Assembly: GCA_028554755.1 (NCBI GenBank)
Contig: JAPTOF010000005.1
Location: 7,883,501-7,947,500, forward strand
Length of the DNA stretch: 64,000 nucleotides
Direction of reading: 5' to 3'
Origin: Cordia subcordata
Lineage: Eukaryota > Streptophyta > Magnoliopsida > Boraginales > Cordiaceae
The notes beneath the pieces were generated by a model. It saw nothing but the letters and a program-made list of their open reading frames with translations. It was not told the DNA's origin and did no database searches. Within the stretch, counting starts at the first letter, position 1, and every line of letters starts with the position of its first letter. Positions 11,201 through 26,200 of this stretch are shown one piece after another. A program made the position numbers and the translations under genes.

Positions 11201-14200
11201 GAGTCTCCAATTCCTAAGAGCTGCTTTGGTTCTCTAAATTTAGGGAATATTTAACTATGTACCTGTAACATCTTTATGGTTCTTTTGTCTTTCAACTTTT
11301 GGTACTTGATTCACCATTTCAGCGTTCTATCTATATATATCTTGTTTAGGCAAAGATTCTATCTATACATTGTTTCTCAGAATCAGGAGAACAAAGTACT
11401 TCAACGAATAATCTATAGGTGCCTTTCTTACTTGGGTATGATGGCAATGGCCTGTGAATTGTCTTTGCATTTATATTTCTTATTTGTTCTTTTGGACACT
11501 AGGAGGAAACTTAATCTTCTTTTCCTTTTTCATGTTTTTAAATGTTGTTTGAATGTTTGTCCAGATCTTATCTCTTAAATCTTGTTTACCTTTTCAAGAA
11601 AGGTGATAAATTACAGAGAAGCCAATCAATAAAATCGGTCAAAGGTCAATTTTGAAGCATGTATTTTCTTATCTAAATCCAAAAATGCTAGTGTCTAGAA
11701 TTGATCACGTATCTCATCTTTGGCGATAAACTTGAATGAAGATTTGAACTGCTCTGTAAGTGAAGAACATAGTTTCCTTGCTTTCCATTAAAATGAGGTT
11801 AACATCCCATTTTTATATTAATTAAGGTCCTCATACATATTAGATTGATGAGCAGGCATCTTCTGCCTGATTTTCAGTTTGGGATTCTTTGAATAACTGC
11901 CATTCCTAGAGAAAGTTTCTTTTTATCCAGCTGAACCTTCCCAAACTTTAATCAAGAGCTTAACTTTTGTGTGAAGCAAGTTATAAGGGATTACTTGTCT
12001 ATTGAACCTGAGACTTTGTAGTTCATTTCCTATTCTTGTAGCTGATTTCTGAGATCAGTTCATTAACTCTGTCTTGATAGAAGTTTCACTTTCCTAGGAA
12101 AATGGCCTGATATAGAGTATCCAGATGTACGACATAGTCTGTGTTTTTATCTGCTTTTGCTGGTAAGTAGTAATTACTTCTATTGATCAGGATAATATTA
12201 ACAAAAGTTCTTAATTGTTCTGTCAGATCACAAGTTCTCTTGAGCAAAAGTTTTATCGGGAATTGAGAAGTGAGAATCTTTGGTCTGTAAAAGCTGTCAT
12301 TTGTATATACCGGAAGTTGCTAATCTCTTGTGAACAGCAAATGTAAGTTCATTTCTTTATGATGTTGCACTTATTCTTCTTTACGAAGTATTTCTTGATG
12401 GGCTTATTGCTGCTTAAGGTTACTTATTGAACTATTTAGTTCCCGTTCACTATTTGTGCCATGAGTTACCATAGCAAAACCAGTGTTTAGAGTTGACCAA
12501 TTTACTTACTTAGTATTAACCATACAACTTTTGGACACAATAGAATTGCATGCAATATAATCTTGCTTTCAGTTGTTGTTCCTCGTCCTTATTTTTCATC
12601 ATTACAATGCTGAAGATGAATGAAAATTTCATCAGTAACCTGTTCATCTTAGTTGGCACAAAAAAAAAAAAAGTTCCTCTTTGAAACTGTTAAGAATCAA
12701 TGAGGTCTCATAACAAAAATCAATTGTTCAATCGAAGGAATGGCCCAGAACTTTATATGTGGACTTAGATTCTATAATTTTTCAATGTAAGAGGAATGTA
12801 TATTCCAATATCCCTCACATGTGATCTATGACAAAAACTGAGAACCAAAAACGGGACTGAGTTCAAACGAGCTAACCCAAGAACCTTGTAACAAGATCTA
12901 GAGCAAGCTCAAATAAGCTGAATAGAGATGGATCACACGTGCAGAACACGAAAGCTAGGTTGCTTTGGTACTATGTTAAGTCATAAAAACCAATTGGTCT
13001 ATAAGAGTGACCTACAACCTTATATGTGGACTTAGATTTTATGATTTTTTTCTTTTTTTTTTTTATGTAAGAGGAATATACATTCCAATATAAACAATTA
13101 AATCCATGCTACAAAAATTAAAAAATAAATAAATCAATGCTATTTAGTATAAAAAAGATAAATGAATAGATCTATGCAAAATGAAAAGATTTTTGTAGTG
13201 CCATCGAGTTTGTGTCATAGTGTAACTTCTACTGGGTATGTTTCATTCTCGTTCCTTTTTTTTAAATGAATGGAGTTTTGATTTCAAGTGCCATTTGAAA
13301 GGAATCCACTTGAGGTAGTTTAGAAAATTCTCGGGAGAAATGATTTAACCATTCACCATGAATGAGCCGAAGCACACATGATAAAAGAAAAGCTAATATC
13401 TATGTTCTTAGATTGATCATAGATATGAGAAGAAAGTATGGCTGACATGAATCTTGGCCTAATACATCTACTTTAATCTGTGAGCTTGCATAGTTGTTTA
13501 TGCATTTGGGTTTGGCTACCATTGGTTTAGTTTCTACTTCTAATCTATATACTTTTGTAATTGGTTCACTTATAGATACTCTTCTAATCTGTATGCCTAT
13601 TTTTGTAATTGGTTCACTTATAGATACTGGTAAAGTTTTCTAATTTATTGAAATTCTTTACTTCTTTATAACTTTGAAGTTCACTTTGTAACCATAATTT
13701 TAGTATCATTTATGTTGAAGGAGACAAGACATTAGGATTGGAGAGAATGGCTTGGTATATATTGTGTGCTTAGCCTTATTTATAACATTCAGTAATAACA
13801 CAAAGTTTCCTAATCCATAACAAAGTTTCCTAATCTTCTGATGTGAGAGAATTACCATAACAAAGAATTACCATAACACTAACATTATCATAGCGGAGAC
13901 TTATTATAACAATTCTAACAAATACTAATAACTACAAACAATATACAAATAAATGTGTATGTATAATGTTGGGAATTTGGGGTGTTAGAACAAAGATTAG
14001 TGAAAGATCCAAGATGGGAACACACGTTTTTATGTGGTTTGATATAAGGTTTACATCTATCGATAGACAAGTTATAATGCCACTTCTAAATGTAGAATAC
14101 ATGGTAAAGGACTTCGACTTGTGAACCATCATCTCTGTCCTTCTCCTTGCTTTCTATCTCACGCTCTAAGCCTATTACAATAAGCTTGACCTATAGATTA

Positions 14201-17200
14201 CAAAAACACGTAACTTATAGGAATAGGTTTCCTATTTGGCTAGAATCAAGATTCTTAAAGCCTATCCAGAATAAGGGCCATCAAGTTACAATTCTTCACC
14301 TTGAAGCCTATTCATTTCTCATCAACAAACTCAGCATTCATTTCTACTCAACAATCATGTTTCCCCACGAAGACACACTGTTATGTATTGCCCATGCCTC
14401 CTATGTCTCTATCCACCTTGCTAGAACTTGCTTGGTGGTATCTTCTTGATCATCCAAAGACCGGACCACCATGTGCATGCTCCGCAATGATCTAAGAAAC
14501 TGATCTGAATGCATCTTACGGCATCCTTGATAGCCTAATGCCATTAGACTCCACCTTGTCCTCAAATATGTGAATGCAAAGATTGCTCATCTTTACCATG
14601 GTATCAACCCATTGAATCTCAAACAGGACTAGGACCAATAATCTTCCCACTAAAGACTCGTCTTATTTACACTCATTTTCACAAAGGCACTGTACTGGCC
14701 TTCACCACAATACCCCATATCCTTGAGATCCTCCGTCTCATTCACTTCACTAATCATTTAGTGTCACACCCTACTGCGTATCCTTGAGACTCCCACGTCT
14801 CAAATTATTAAGTTAGCTGGATTTAACCCTTAGCCATACCCTAGAATACCTTCTTAGGCTTCGTTATTAACTCCACCTGCTCTATGGCATTTTAACTAAA
14901 ACAGTTCCGAAATATAGCTCAACTTTTACCTCAACCAAAATACTTTAACCGATGTCAACCTGTTGAACTAGGCCTCATTTTGCTTCTCTAAGAAACCACT
15001 AACCTATATGAGTCTTCTTGTCTTATCTCTACAATGCAAAATCCACTTCTTCACAGCCAATCCTTCTCACATAAGTGCCCACATAATTGCGAAGTGTCTT
15101 CATTACTTTTCTCATGCAATTGCCTTAATCACGTTTTACGGAAAAGCAAATTGTCCATCTATCAACCTCACCAAGTTCATACTTCTCCAAAGTCGAAACA
15201 ATTTCCTTCATTCATTCCAAAACACACAAATACAATTAGAATTTGACAAAACGGACTGCAAATTTGGACTCAACATGTCAAAAAACCCTTGGGAACACTT
15301 TAGCCAACTCTAGTCAACATCGATCAGCATTAAAATCACGAACAAAGTCAGCATTGTCTCATAACATTTATTTGGTAGCAAAATTTTGCAAAATGGAGCT
15401 TAAAGTCTAATCGAGCCCGAAAAGAGTTGATTAGGGGCTTTCCTAAGGTTCTAGGATGTAGTGGTGGCAGAATTTTGCAAAATGGAGCTTAAAATCTGAT
15501 CCATCACATCCTAGAACCTTAGGAAAGGCCCTAATCAACTCTTTTCGGGCTTGATTAGACTTAAGTGCAATGCTATCAAACTTTTGGTCAAACTGAGCTC
15601 ATACCTTCTTCCACGCACGCACCACACTGAGTCAATTTCTCTTTAGACAATCTTTTAGTCACACAACTCACATCTTTGGGCTTACCAATCACACTTGTCA
15701 TGTGTCACACATGATGTCAAACCATTATATCACAACTCCACAAAGATCCAAAGGTCCTAAATGTATGAGCCTATAAATTGGTACACCCGCAAAACACTTT
15801 ATCACAATCTCAATTGATCAAAGCTTTCACATAATAGACAACCACAATTGCACGAGCTCATCATTGCAAACCTACCTTGTAACACACCAGATCAACACTA
15901 GCCTTCTTCTTCATTGGATGACTGCAGTTGGGTGAGTAAAAGCAAACCGCGATTTGACCCAACATCTTCACGCCATACAACTATTAGTATCAATGATTGG
16001 CCAACGACAGAACATTTGTTTATCCTTAGAGCAACAGCAGCATATAAGCAAGATTTAAGGTATTCATCAATCGTGATCCAATCTGAATATGTAGGATTTG
16101 AAGTGATTGAACCATCAAGTTGTGATAACACAGCTAGTGGACAAGGACTTCCACCTAGAGCATGACTCAACATCTTACTAGTCCTAAGTAAGGACTGGAA
16201 TTGAGTCTTCCATTGAGAATAGTTTTGATTATCCAACTTGATGTTAACAAAAGCTGGAAAATATTGAAGAAGTGTCTTCAAACCAACTGGCAAAGCTTCA
16301 TCCGAAGGTAAAGCCATGGCTAAAAAATTGATTTTCTCAAAAGATGATAGAAAGAAGAAAATTTACCGATTGATAGGCTCGGAATTAAGAATAATGTGCT
16401 GGATGAACTTTAATTTAATCAGCTGAAGCTCAATTAATGATGAATTCTCCAGATGATGAGGTGCGAAAACCCTAATTTCTCAATTTGGAAAAAAAATCAA
16501 GTAATATTCCAGAGATCTCCACTGCAATAGTTTCAGTAGTGTTGCGCAGTAATGGGAAGCAAGGATCAAGCTCAAAGCGATAAAGATTCAAGCTAGATTT
16601 TAAAAGGAAAAAATGACGTCAAAGCCTTTAAGCTCTGATTACCATGAAGAAAGTTTAGAGAGAGAAAGTATATTCTGAGAGAAAGATATTTTCTATTTCA
16701 TTTCTTTAACTGTGCTGGATACAACCACATCTATTTATAGATATTTGTTACCCAGTTAGTTAATGTATATAAGTTGCCTAAGTGACTGCCAGCTACACAA
16801 TAACTAACTGATAGCTCATAACTAACTGTATATGCAAAGCTCCTAACTAATTGTACATATGTACTAACCCCTATATTCTATCAGTTATCTCATCAATCGC
16901 GTGCCTTCCTCTGTTCTCCAAAATTAAACACCGTTTTCTGTTCTTTTTCCCCATCAGTCCATTTATTTATTACCACCTAAAGTATTTGGGTGTGTTTGTT
17001 TTGTTCATATCTTGACTTCTGAGTTTGATAAATTGGGTCCACGTGCCATCAAGTGTGTTTTTCTTGGGTATGCTTGTCATATAAAAGGCGACTGTTGCTA
17101 CTCTCCTAAGTTGAATAAGTTCTTTTTCAGTGCTAATGTCACTTTTTTGTGTTTCAACCCTTCTTTTCTTCTATGTCTTATTCCTCTAAATCAATAGTTG

Positions 17201-20200
17201 ATGATCTTCCACTTCCCCTACCCCTCTTTAGTGCTCCATTGGATGCCCCGCCTTCATTTGCGCCACTATCCGCTCATCCTACCTTGTCACGCGTAGATTG
17301 TCTAGACCTTAGGACTTATCATCGATGTAATCACCGATCTGTTGCTGCTTCTGTGCCACCATCTTCGCCTTCTCTGGATTCTTTGCCTCCTCCGCCCTCC
17401 GACTTGGATGTTCCTATTGCACTCCGTAAAGGTATTCGCTCTTGTACTACTAAGCATCTGATATCTAATTTCGCTTCCTATCATTCTTTGTCAGCTTTAC
17501 AAACTAATGATACATGGGATTTGGTAGATCTACCTCTTAGGAAGACCGTTATTAGTTGTTGTTGGATCTATACAGTAAAGTGTTCTTTTGATGGAACTAT
17601 GGATCGCTTGAAGGCTCGTCTGGTTGTAAAAGGATATATATAGGTTTATGGTGTTGATTATAATGATACATTTTCCCCTGTTGCTAAGATGCTTTCAGTT
17701 CGTATTGTTCTTGCTCTTGCAGCTATGTTTGACCGGCCACTTCATCAACTTGACATTAAGAATGCTTTCCTTAATGGTTCATTTGAAGAAGAAGTATACA
17801 TGGAGCAACCACCAGGGTTTGTTGCCCAGGGGAAGTCCGGTAAGGTATGTTGGTTGAAGAAATCGTTGTATTGTCTTAAACGATCACCCCAAGCGTGGTT
17901 TGGTCGATTCAGTGAGGTTGTCATCAAGTTTGGATTATTAAGATGTGGGGTCGACCATTCGTTCTTTTATCGATATACCTCTGCTGGGAAACATTTGTTA
18001 CTAATTGTTTATGTTGACGATATTATCATAACAGGCGATGATCTTGCATGTATAGGTGACTTGAAGGCATGTTTACATCAGCACTTTCAAACAAAAGACT
18101 TAGGTTCATTGCATTATCTTGGAATTGAAGTTGTCTAATCAAATCAAGGTATTTTTATTTCTCAGCATAAATATGCGCTTGATATGTTGACAAAAGCAGG
18201 AATGCTTGGGTGTAGACTTTGTGAGTCACCAATGGACTTAAATGTCAAACTTCTACGAAATGAGAGAGAGCCATTAAAAATCTAGGAAGATACCGAAGAT
18301 TGGTAGGCAAGCTCAATTATCTTATTGTAACTTGCCTAATATTTCCTATGCAGTAAGCGTGGTCAGTCAATTCTTGAATTCGCCATGGGTCATTTGTATC
18401 CTACAGTACATTAAGAGTGCTCTAGGGAGAGGGCTACTATATAAAAGAAGAAGAGAAGGCATAAGTATTGTTGGCTATTCTGATGCAGATTGCGCAGGAT
18501 GTCTGAGTGATAGGCTGTCCAAATTTGGCTATTGTGTGTTCGTTGACAAAAATCTTATCTCTTAGAAAAGTAAGAAACAATCAATCATAGCCCGCTCAAG
18601 TGCAGAATCTGAATATAGAGTTATGGCATTAACGGTGTGTGAGTTAATGAAGGTAATATACGATGACCAATTAGCAATGCATATTGCAACCAATCCTGTC
18701 TTCCATGAAAGGACCAAGCACATTGAAGTCAATTGTCAGTTTGTAAGGAGTAAAGTATTAGCTATGGAGATTGTTATGTCACATGTCAATTCAAATGATC
18801 AGTTAATTAGCTAAAGAGATTGTTACGTCACATGTCAATTCAAATGATCAGTTAGCAGATCTCTTTACTAAATCCTTAAGGGGTCTTCGTGTGGAGTATA
18901 TTTGTAACAAGCTGGGCATGATATTTATGCTTCAGTTTGAGGGGGAGTGTTAGTAGTAGAGATATGGTAATAGAATTATGGTAATAGAGTTATAGTAATT
19001 CTCCATTATGGTAAGTGGAGAAATAAGAAACTTTGCATGTTATAAATAGGGCCAAATACACAATATGTATAAAGCAATTCTCTTCAATTCTAATGTCTTA
19101 TTTCCTTTAACAGTAAAGAAGCTTGAAAGTATGTTTTAATCAGTGAATGAAAACTGAGAAATATGTCAAAGGTTTTAGTTTTATTTCTTATAGGGTATAA
19201 CCATACAAATTTTGAATAGTTATCCACAAAGGTTACACAGTACCTGTACCCTTGATTAACAGGGACATGAACAGGACCACAAATATCTATATGAACTAAT
19301 TGAAATGGAATACTAGAAACAGAATAAGACAATTCAAATGACAACCTATGAGACTTAGCTAATGAACAAGACTCACACTGAATTGTATTGATAGGTAACC
19401 TAACACCTAATGACTTGGACAAAGTAGCAGCAGTTGAAGATGATGGATGGCCTAGCCTTTTGAGCCAGAGATGATCCTCCTGAGGACTCCTGGTTGTGGT
19501 ATTGGCAGTGAGCACATGTGGTATAGATTGGAGAGGAGAAGAAGCAATTGTTGGTGGAGAGATGGAAAGATAATACAAGCTTCTGTTATAGGGGGCTTTG
19601 TACAGAAGGGAATGAGTATGATTGTCCATTATAGCTACCTCTCTGGAATTGAAAATAATGGTACAATTATTACCAGTAGTAAGTTTAAAAATAAAAAGTA
19701 GATTAGTCGAAATATGTCGCATATAGAACATTAGATAAAAACAAAGGTTTATAGGAGGCAGATAGTTTACCATCACTCATGCTTTGAATGGCTAAAGTCT
19801 GACTATTTCCCACTGTCACTGTATCAGTGCCAATGTATGGTTGGGCATTTTGGAGTTAACTGAGATTATGTGTAACATGAGTGTTAGCTCCTGAATCCAA
19901 CACCCACTGTGAACTATCAGTAGAAGCTTGAGCAGTTTGAGTAGTGTAAGCTTGCTTGCTAGTAGACTGAAATGGATAATTGGTGTTGTCAAACCTGTGC
20001 CAATAATTACTTGCCAAGTGATTCGATTTTTCACATATCTGCAGAAGAGTTTTCCCTAATTTTGATTTTAAGTAGAAATAAGATTACTGGGAGTGGTGTT
20101 GCTTAGAAAACCTAGAGCAGAAGGCTTTGATTGAGCTTCTCTACCTTTGCCTGATCTTTCTCTTCTATTAACTTGGGGTCCCCTGCCTCTAGCTTGATCT

Positions 20201-23200
20201 CCTTTAGGTTGAGACTGTGACAGTAAAGTAGTATGAAGAGATTAAGTAGATATATTAGTCATGGGTAGAGAGTTATCCACTTTCAAATGAAGTTCTTTAA
20301 AATTGAGTAGGGAGGATAGTTCAGACATAGTAATTTTGGCTAGTTTGACTCTTATAGATGCTCTAAAGGAGTTGTACTCAGAGGGTAGTCCTCTGAGAAT
20401 GTACATGACTTGGTTTTCTTGTTAAACTAATTCATTGGCACTTGCAAAACTATCAGTGATTGTTTTCATATGATTAAGATAAGCGTGCATTGTTTGATTG
20501 CCTTTGGAGAGGTGAAGGAGTTAGACTTTCAATTGATAGATATGAGATCTACTTAAGGAACTGAATCGATCATGAAGTGTAGTCCATACCTCTTTTACTG
20601 TCTCCAAATGAGAAACTTAAGAAAGAACTATAGAGGTCATAGTTGTGAACAAACAAGATTTTATGTATTCATTCTCTGCGATCCATTTATCATGGGCTAG
20701 ATTGATTATTGTCGTGCCAGTAGCATCTGTGGTCATCTTTGGAGGATAGGTTACTTTTTCAGTCAAATGATCAAGCATCTTGCTTGCTTTCACCACACCA
20801 AAGACTTGTGAGCACCACATAGGAAAATTAGTGTTATCAAGCTTGTAATACACCAGATTTCCTAAGTTTTGCATAAGAGTCTTCAATCCAAGTGGTAGAT
20901 CTTCATAATTCTCAGCAGTTGATGAAGTCATGAAGATGCCTTAGCTGAGTAGCTTAAACTTGATGTAAGAGAGAAGAGTTAAGGATTTCAACTGAGAAGA
21001 GGAATTGAAAAACTGGACCAATTGAAGTGTTCGTACAAAGGAGAGGAAGCTTCGAGTGAATTTTGAGGAGATTTGGAAGCTTGGAGATGGAGTTTTAATG
21101 GAGATCTCTGTTAAAGGAAAGGATATAGCTGTGTGACTGTCTAGTAGTTATTTAGATGAGTATTGTGAAAATGATAGCTGTCATGCACTAAAAGTTAGTT
21201 AGGATAACTAACTAGAAATCAGTTGCACTAAGATGTATGTATGTAACTATAAATATTATTCCTGTATATCACATCAATATAATACATATACTTTCTTCAA
21301 CAAAATGCTCTATTCTCTTTGTATCTCAACATGGTATCTAGAGCCTCTCCTAAGCCTGTGCTTCTCGGAGCTTCAGCCATGGCTGTAGTAGTGTTTTTCT
21401 TTCAAGGAATCCACAAATTGACCATGAATTCATGAAGAAATCTCAAGCTGCATAGCTGAAATTAGGTATCAACCCCCCTTTTTTCGTAATTCAAATTGCA
21501 TCAAATTAGGGTTATCTTCATACATCAATCATTATAAATCCTTCAAAACTCATTTCCGAGCTCTTAAATCTTAGATATAGCTTTGTTTTGATAGTGCGAG
21601 CCTATGCCAAACATCGAATTTCTCTTCTATTCACAAATTTTTGATTTCTCTAGAGATCTCACTTGCAGCAAAACCTAGATTGACTTCTCATGGCTTTGCC
21701 TTCTGATCAATCTTTTCCACCAGCTCTAAAGTTGTTATTGCAACATTTTCCATCTTATGTAAATATCAAATTAAATACTCAGAATTATCCCTTTTAGAGG
21801 TCTCAGTCCTTCCTCAAAGCCTGCAAACTACTGAATCATATCACTGGTTATGTTCCTTGTTTAATCCTGTTCTAAGGCATTCTAATGGTTTAGTGTCACC
21901 TAATCTTGAGTACACAGAGTGGATGGACACTGATGAGTATCTTAAGTCCTGCCTTTATGCCTCTGTCACCAACTCAGTTTTCAGTCATATTCATTAGTTA
22001 AGTACTTCAGTAGAAATATGGCAAGCAATTGAAAGGAGATTTCAATCCAGTAGTAGGTCAATGGTCAACCAATTGAGACATAGGCTTCAAAATGTTGCTA
22101 AGGGCACTAAAAGTATCCAAGTCTATGTGGATAAATTCAAAAGCATTGCTGATAATCTTGTTGGAGCTGGTGATTGTGTTAAGGATAAAGACATTGTATA
22201 TTACATACTCCAAGAACTTTCTACAGCCTATGAAGCCTTGAGGAACTCTATCAAGATCAGACCTAAACCTGTAAATGTTACTGAGCTAACTGCCTTACTC
22301 CTTAATGAGGAGTTAAATCTCTCTTTCACTAATGAGGTATCTCTGACTGACTCTACATCTTCTACAACATTTGACACTCAAATTGCCCTCTATACTAATA
22401 CTAATCAACAAAGAAGAAGGGGCAGAGGAGGTCTTAACAAAGGTAGAGATAGAAATTAAAGGAACAACAACAGAAAAGGCTATAACAACACTCCTCAGGC
22501 TCTAGCTCACTCTAATACTTCACAGTCACCTTCTCAGTCTCTTGTTCAGTGTCAGGTTTATGGTAAATTCAATCACATTGCTGTTTACTAGACAGATACT
22601 GTCAACTACAACACTAATCTAGTTCTAAGCCAAGCATATACTGCTCAAATGGCTACCTTTACTAGTAACTCCTCTACTTGGATTTGAGATTCAAGGACTA
22701 CTAGCCATGTTAATAATGACTTCTCTCGACTCATTTCAAGCCAACCTTACACTGGTAAGGGCTCTGTAACAGTAAGAAGTGGCCAAACTCTTCCTATCAC
22801 CTATATAGGCACTGGTACAATTAACACACCCTCTTCCACTCTAGTGCTATCTAATGTTCTCTATGTGCCTCATATCTCATCTAACTTACTACCCAGATAT
22901 CAACTTACTAAAAACAATGATTGTTTTATTGTCTTTGATGCAAAAAGGGTTTAAATTCTGGACAAACAATCTCATACAGTGAGGTTCTAGGGCCTCTGTG
23001 AAAGTGGCTTGTATCCACTTCCTATAGGCTCCTACTGCTTCACTAACATTACTCCAATTTTTGTGTCAACTTCAGCCCTATACTGTGCTTATCCTTCAAC
23101 TATTGATTAGAGAATTTAGCATCTCAGATTTGCACATCTATCCAAACACATTGTTTCAGCTTGTCTTCTGTTTTACCTATAATAAGTTCCTACAACAGTA

Positions 23201-26200
23201 GTACTTGTATAGACTGTTCCATGGCAAAAGCTCATAATCAGCTATTTTCTCTTTCTGAAACCACTAGTTTGGCACTTTTTGATTTAGTGCATTCAAATGT
23301 ATGGGGACCATCCCCTGTGCCTTCATGTATACAATACAAGTGCTAAGTTGTATTCATTGATGATTTTACTCATTTTTTCATGGCTTTACCCTATTAAAGC
23401 CAAATCTGATGTCACAATTTCACAAGACAATAAAAGTTCTTAGAACTGACAATGGTTGAGAGTTTGTTAACAACAAACTTGCTCACCTTCTTGAAAGCCA
23501 GGGAACACTACATCAGACCACTTTTTCTCATACACCTTAACAAAATGGGAAAGCAGAAAAGAAAGACTAGCATCTTCTAGAAACCACTATGGCTTTACTG
23601 ACTCATATTCACTTATCTAAACAACATTGGCTTGAAGCTCTAGCTGCAGCCAATTATACCATAAATAGACTGCCCACTCTCAAATTGAACAACAAATCAT
23701 CTTTTGAGTTGCTTTCTCATCAGCAGCTTGTCAATTCTCTGTTAAAAACATTTGGTTGCCTCTGCTTTCCCTGGATCAAACCATATAACCAAAATAAACT
23801 TCAAACCAAGTCTATTCCTTGTGCTTTCCTAGGCTATCAGTCTAACTCCAAAAGGTATAGGTGCATGGATTTGACAACACACAGGGTCTATGTATCTAGA
23901 AGTGTCAAATTCCTTTAGGATTCATTTCCTTTTATGCAGAATCCTCAGGTCTCCGTTTCTGAGCCTTCTATCCCTACATCTGTACCATCGCCTATTTTGT
24001 TTCCTCAGTTCTTTTTACCCTCATACATATCACTGCATTCTTCTGTAAGGTCTGAGCATGCTTCTTCTTTGTTAGAAGACACACCTAATATCACATCTCT
24101 TTCTAGCCCTAGACATAACTCTGCTAACTCTATCCTACCCTCTCAACAACAACATTCACTAGTCTTAAGTAATCCATCTTCTCTCTCAGAATCATCATCT
24201 TCACAACCAAACTCTCAGAGTAATTTCCTACTGCAATCTTCTTCTCCTAGTACCCTGTCACTTTTACTACCTACTTCTCCTGCCAGTCAAAGACTTCCTT
24301 GTCACCTTATGCAAACAAATCTAAAACAGGGTCCTTACCTGTACCTTTTTATCCAATTCACTCAACCATTCATTCCTCACCTCCTACAATAGTGCCTAAT
24401 ACATACAAAGAGGCTACTAAGTCTCCTTATTGGATCCAGGCTATGAATGAGGAGTTCTTGACCCAACAAAACCAAAACACTTGGAAATTAGTTCCTACTC
24501 TAGAAGATAGACAACTTACTGGGTGCAAATAGGTTTATAAAATAAAGAGACACAATGATGGCAGTGTAGCTAGATATAAGGCTAGGTTTGTGGCCAAGGG
24601 GTTTCACCAAGAACAAGGCTTAGACTACATTGAAACATTTAGTCCAGTGGTCAAAGCCCCTACTATAAGACTGGTTCTTTGTCTAGCATTGCATTTTGGT
24701 TGGAATCTTCAACAACTGGATGTCTCTAATGTATTCCTACATAGAGTTCTTACAAAGACTGTTTTCATGGTTCAGCCTCTAGGGTTTCAAGACCTTAACC
24801 ATCCAGGTTATGTCTACCATCTCCTAAAATGTCTTTATGGTTTGAAATAAGCCCCCAGGGCCTGGTATTCTAAGCTTTCTAACTTCTTAACTAATCAAGG
24901 ATTCAAGCCCAGTAAAGCAGATATATCCCTATTCATTAAGCATACCTCCAATGCTTCTACCATCCTTTTGGTTTATGTAGATGATATAATTGTCACAAGA
25001 AGCTCAATAGAAACAATTCAACATCTTATTCATTCTATGAAACAACAATTTGCTATGAAGAAGCTTGGACAGTTATCATACTTCCTTGGTATAGAGGTTT
25101 CCTACAGTGCAAACACTATGGTTTTACATCAAACTAAGTATGACACTGAGCCACTCTAAAGGGCAGGCATGATTGATTGTAATATTTCCCCTAATCCATA
25201 TTTGTCTAAGTGTAAAGTCTTAGATCAAGAAGTTGAAGCCCCATATGCAAATCCTACTAAGTTTAGAAGTCTTGTAGGGGGTTTACAATACCTGACTCTC
25301 ATTAGACCTGACTTGCAATTTGTAGTCAACTTTATTTGCCAACATATGCACAATCCAACTAATGGAGATTTTGCTGTTCTTAAAAAGATCTTGAGGATCA
25401 TCAAAGGGACACTAACTACAGGCCTCCAATTCAAACCAAGGGACTTCGCCCTACAAGCTTTCTTTGATAGTGACTGGGCTTCTAATCTTGTTGATAGGAA
25501 ATCAACAACAGGCTTTTGTTTGTTCCTTGGGCCAAACTTAGTGTCCTGGACTTCTAAGAATAGGTTACAGTTGCCAGGTCTTCAACTAAAGCTGAGTATA
25601 GAGCCTTAGCTCACACTACAGCCGAACTCAAATGGATATCTTATTTAGTTCAAGATCTACATATTCCAGCCACTGTCCCTACTCTGTTTACGGACAATCA
25701 GTTAGCAATGGCCCTAGTATCTAACCCTGTTTATCATGCTAGGACTAAACATATAGAGTTGGACTACCATTTCATAAGGGAGCAAGTACTGGCAAAACAA
25801 GTTTCAGTGGTCTATGTTCCAACTGCAGAGCAACTGGCAGACATACTTATTAAAGTTCTGTTGAAAGAAATAAGACATTAGAATTGAAAAGAATGACTTA
25901 ATACATATTGTGTATTGGCCCTATTTATAACATACAAAGATTCCTATTTCTCCACTTACCATAATAGAGAATTACCATAACTCTATTACCATAACTCTAT
26001 TGTCATAACTCTATTACCACATTTCTACTACTAACACCCCCCTTCAAGCTGGAGCATAAATATCATGTGTGCCCAGCTTGTTACAAATGTACTCTACACG
26101 AGGACCCCTCAAGGATTTAGTAAAGAGATCTGCTATCTGGTCATTTGAATTGACATGTGACGTAACAATCTCCTTAGCTAACACTTTACTCCTTACAAAG

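Larger units (their letters stand above)
16884..19112 (+). mobile_element. Copia element B, 5'-truncated pol plus 3' LTR
   Basis: The sequence starts abruptly inside integrase (aligns with element C near 28228) and continues through the end of integrase, reverse transcriptase and RNase H to a polypurine tract (about 18936-18947) and a 3' LTR at 18948-19112. Reverse transcriptase is readable at 17689-18138, with LDIKNAFLNGSFEEEVYMEQ and the YVDDIIITGDD active-site box. Stops and frameshifts (for example at 17641 and 18136) break it. It belongs to the same family as element C, in the opposite orientation. Its LTR interrupts the integrase of element F at 19113. Confidence 0.85.

Noticed and set aside
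10803..11237. 144-codon open frame with an internal protein repeat
   Set aside because: It is produced by the 137-bp tandem duplication inside intron 2; no start context, domain or splice support.
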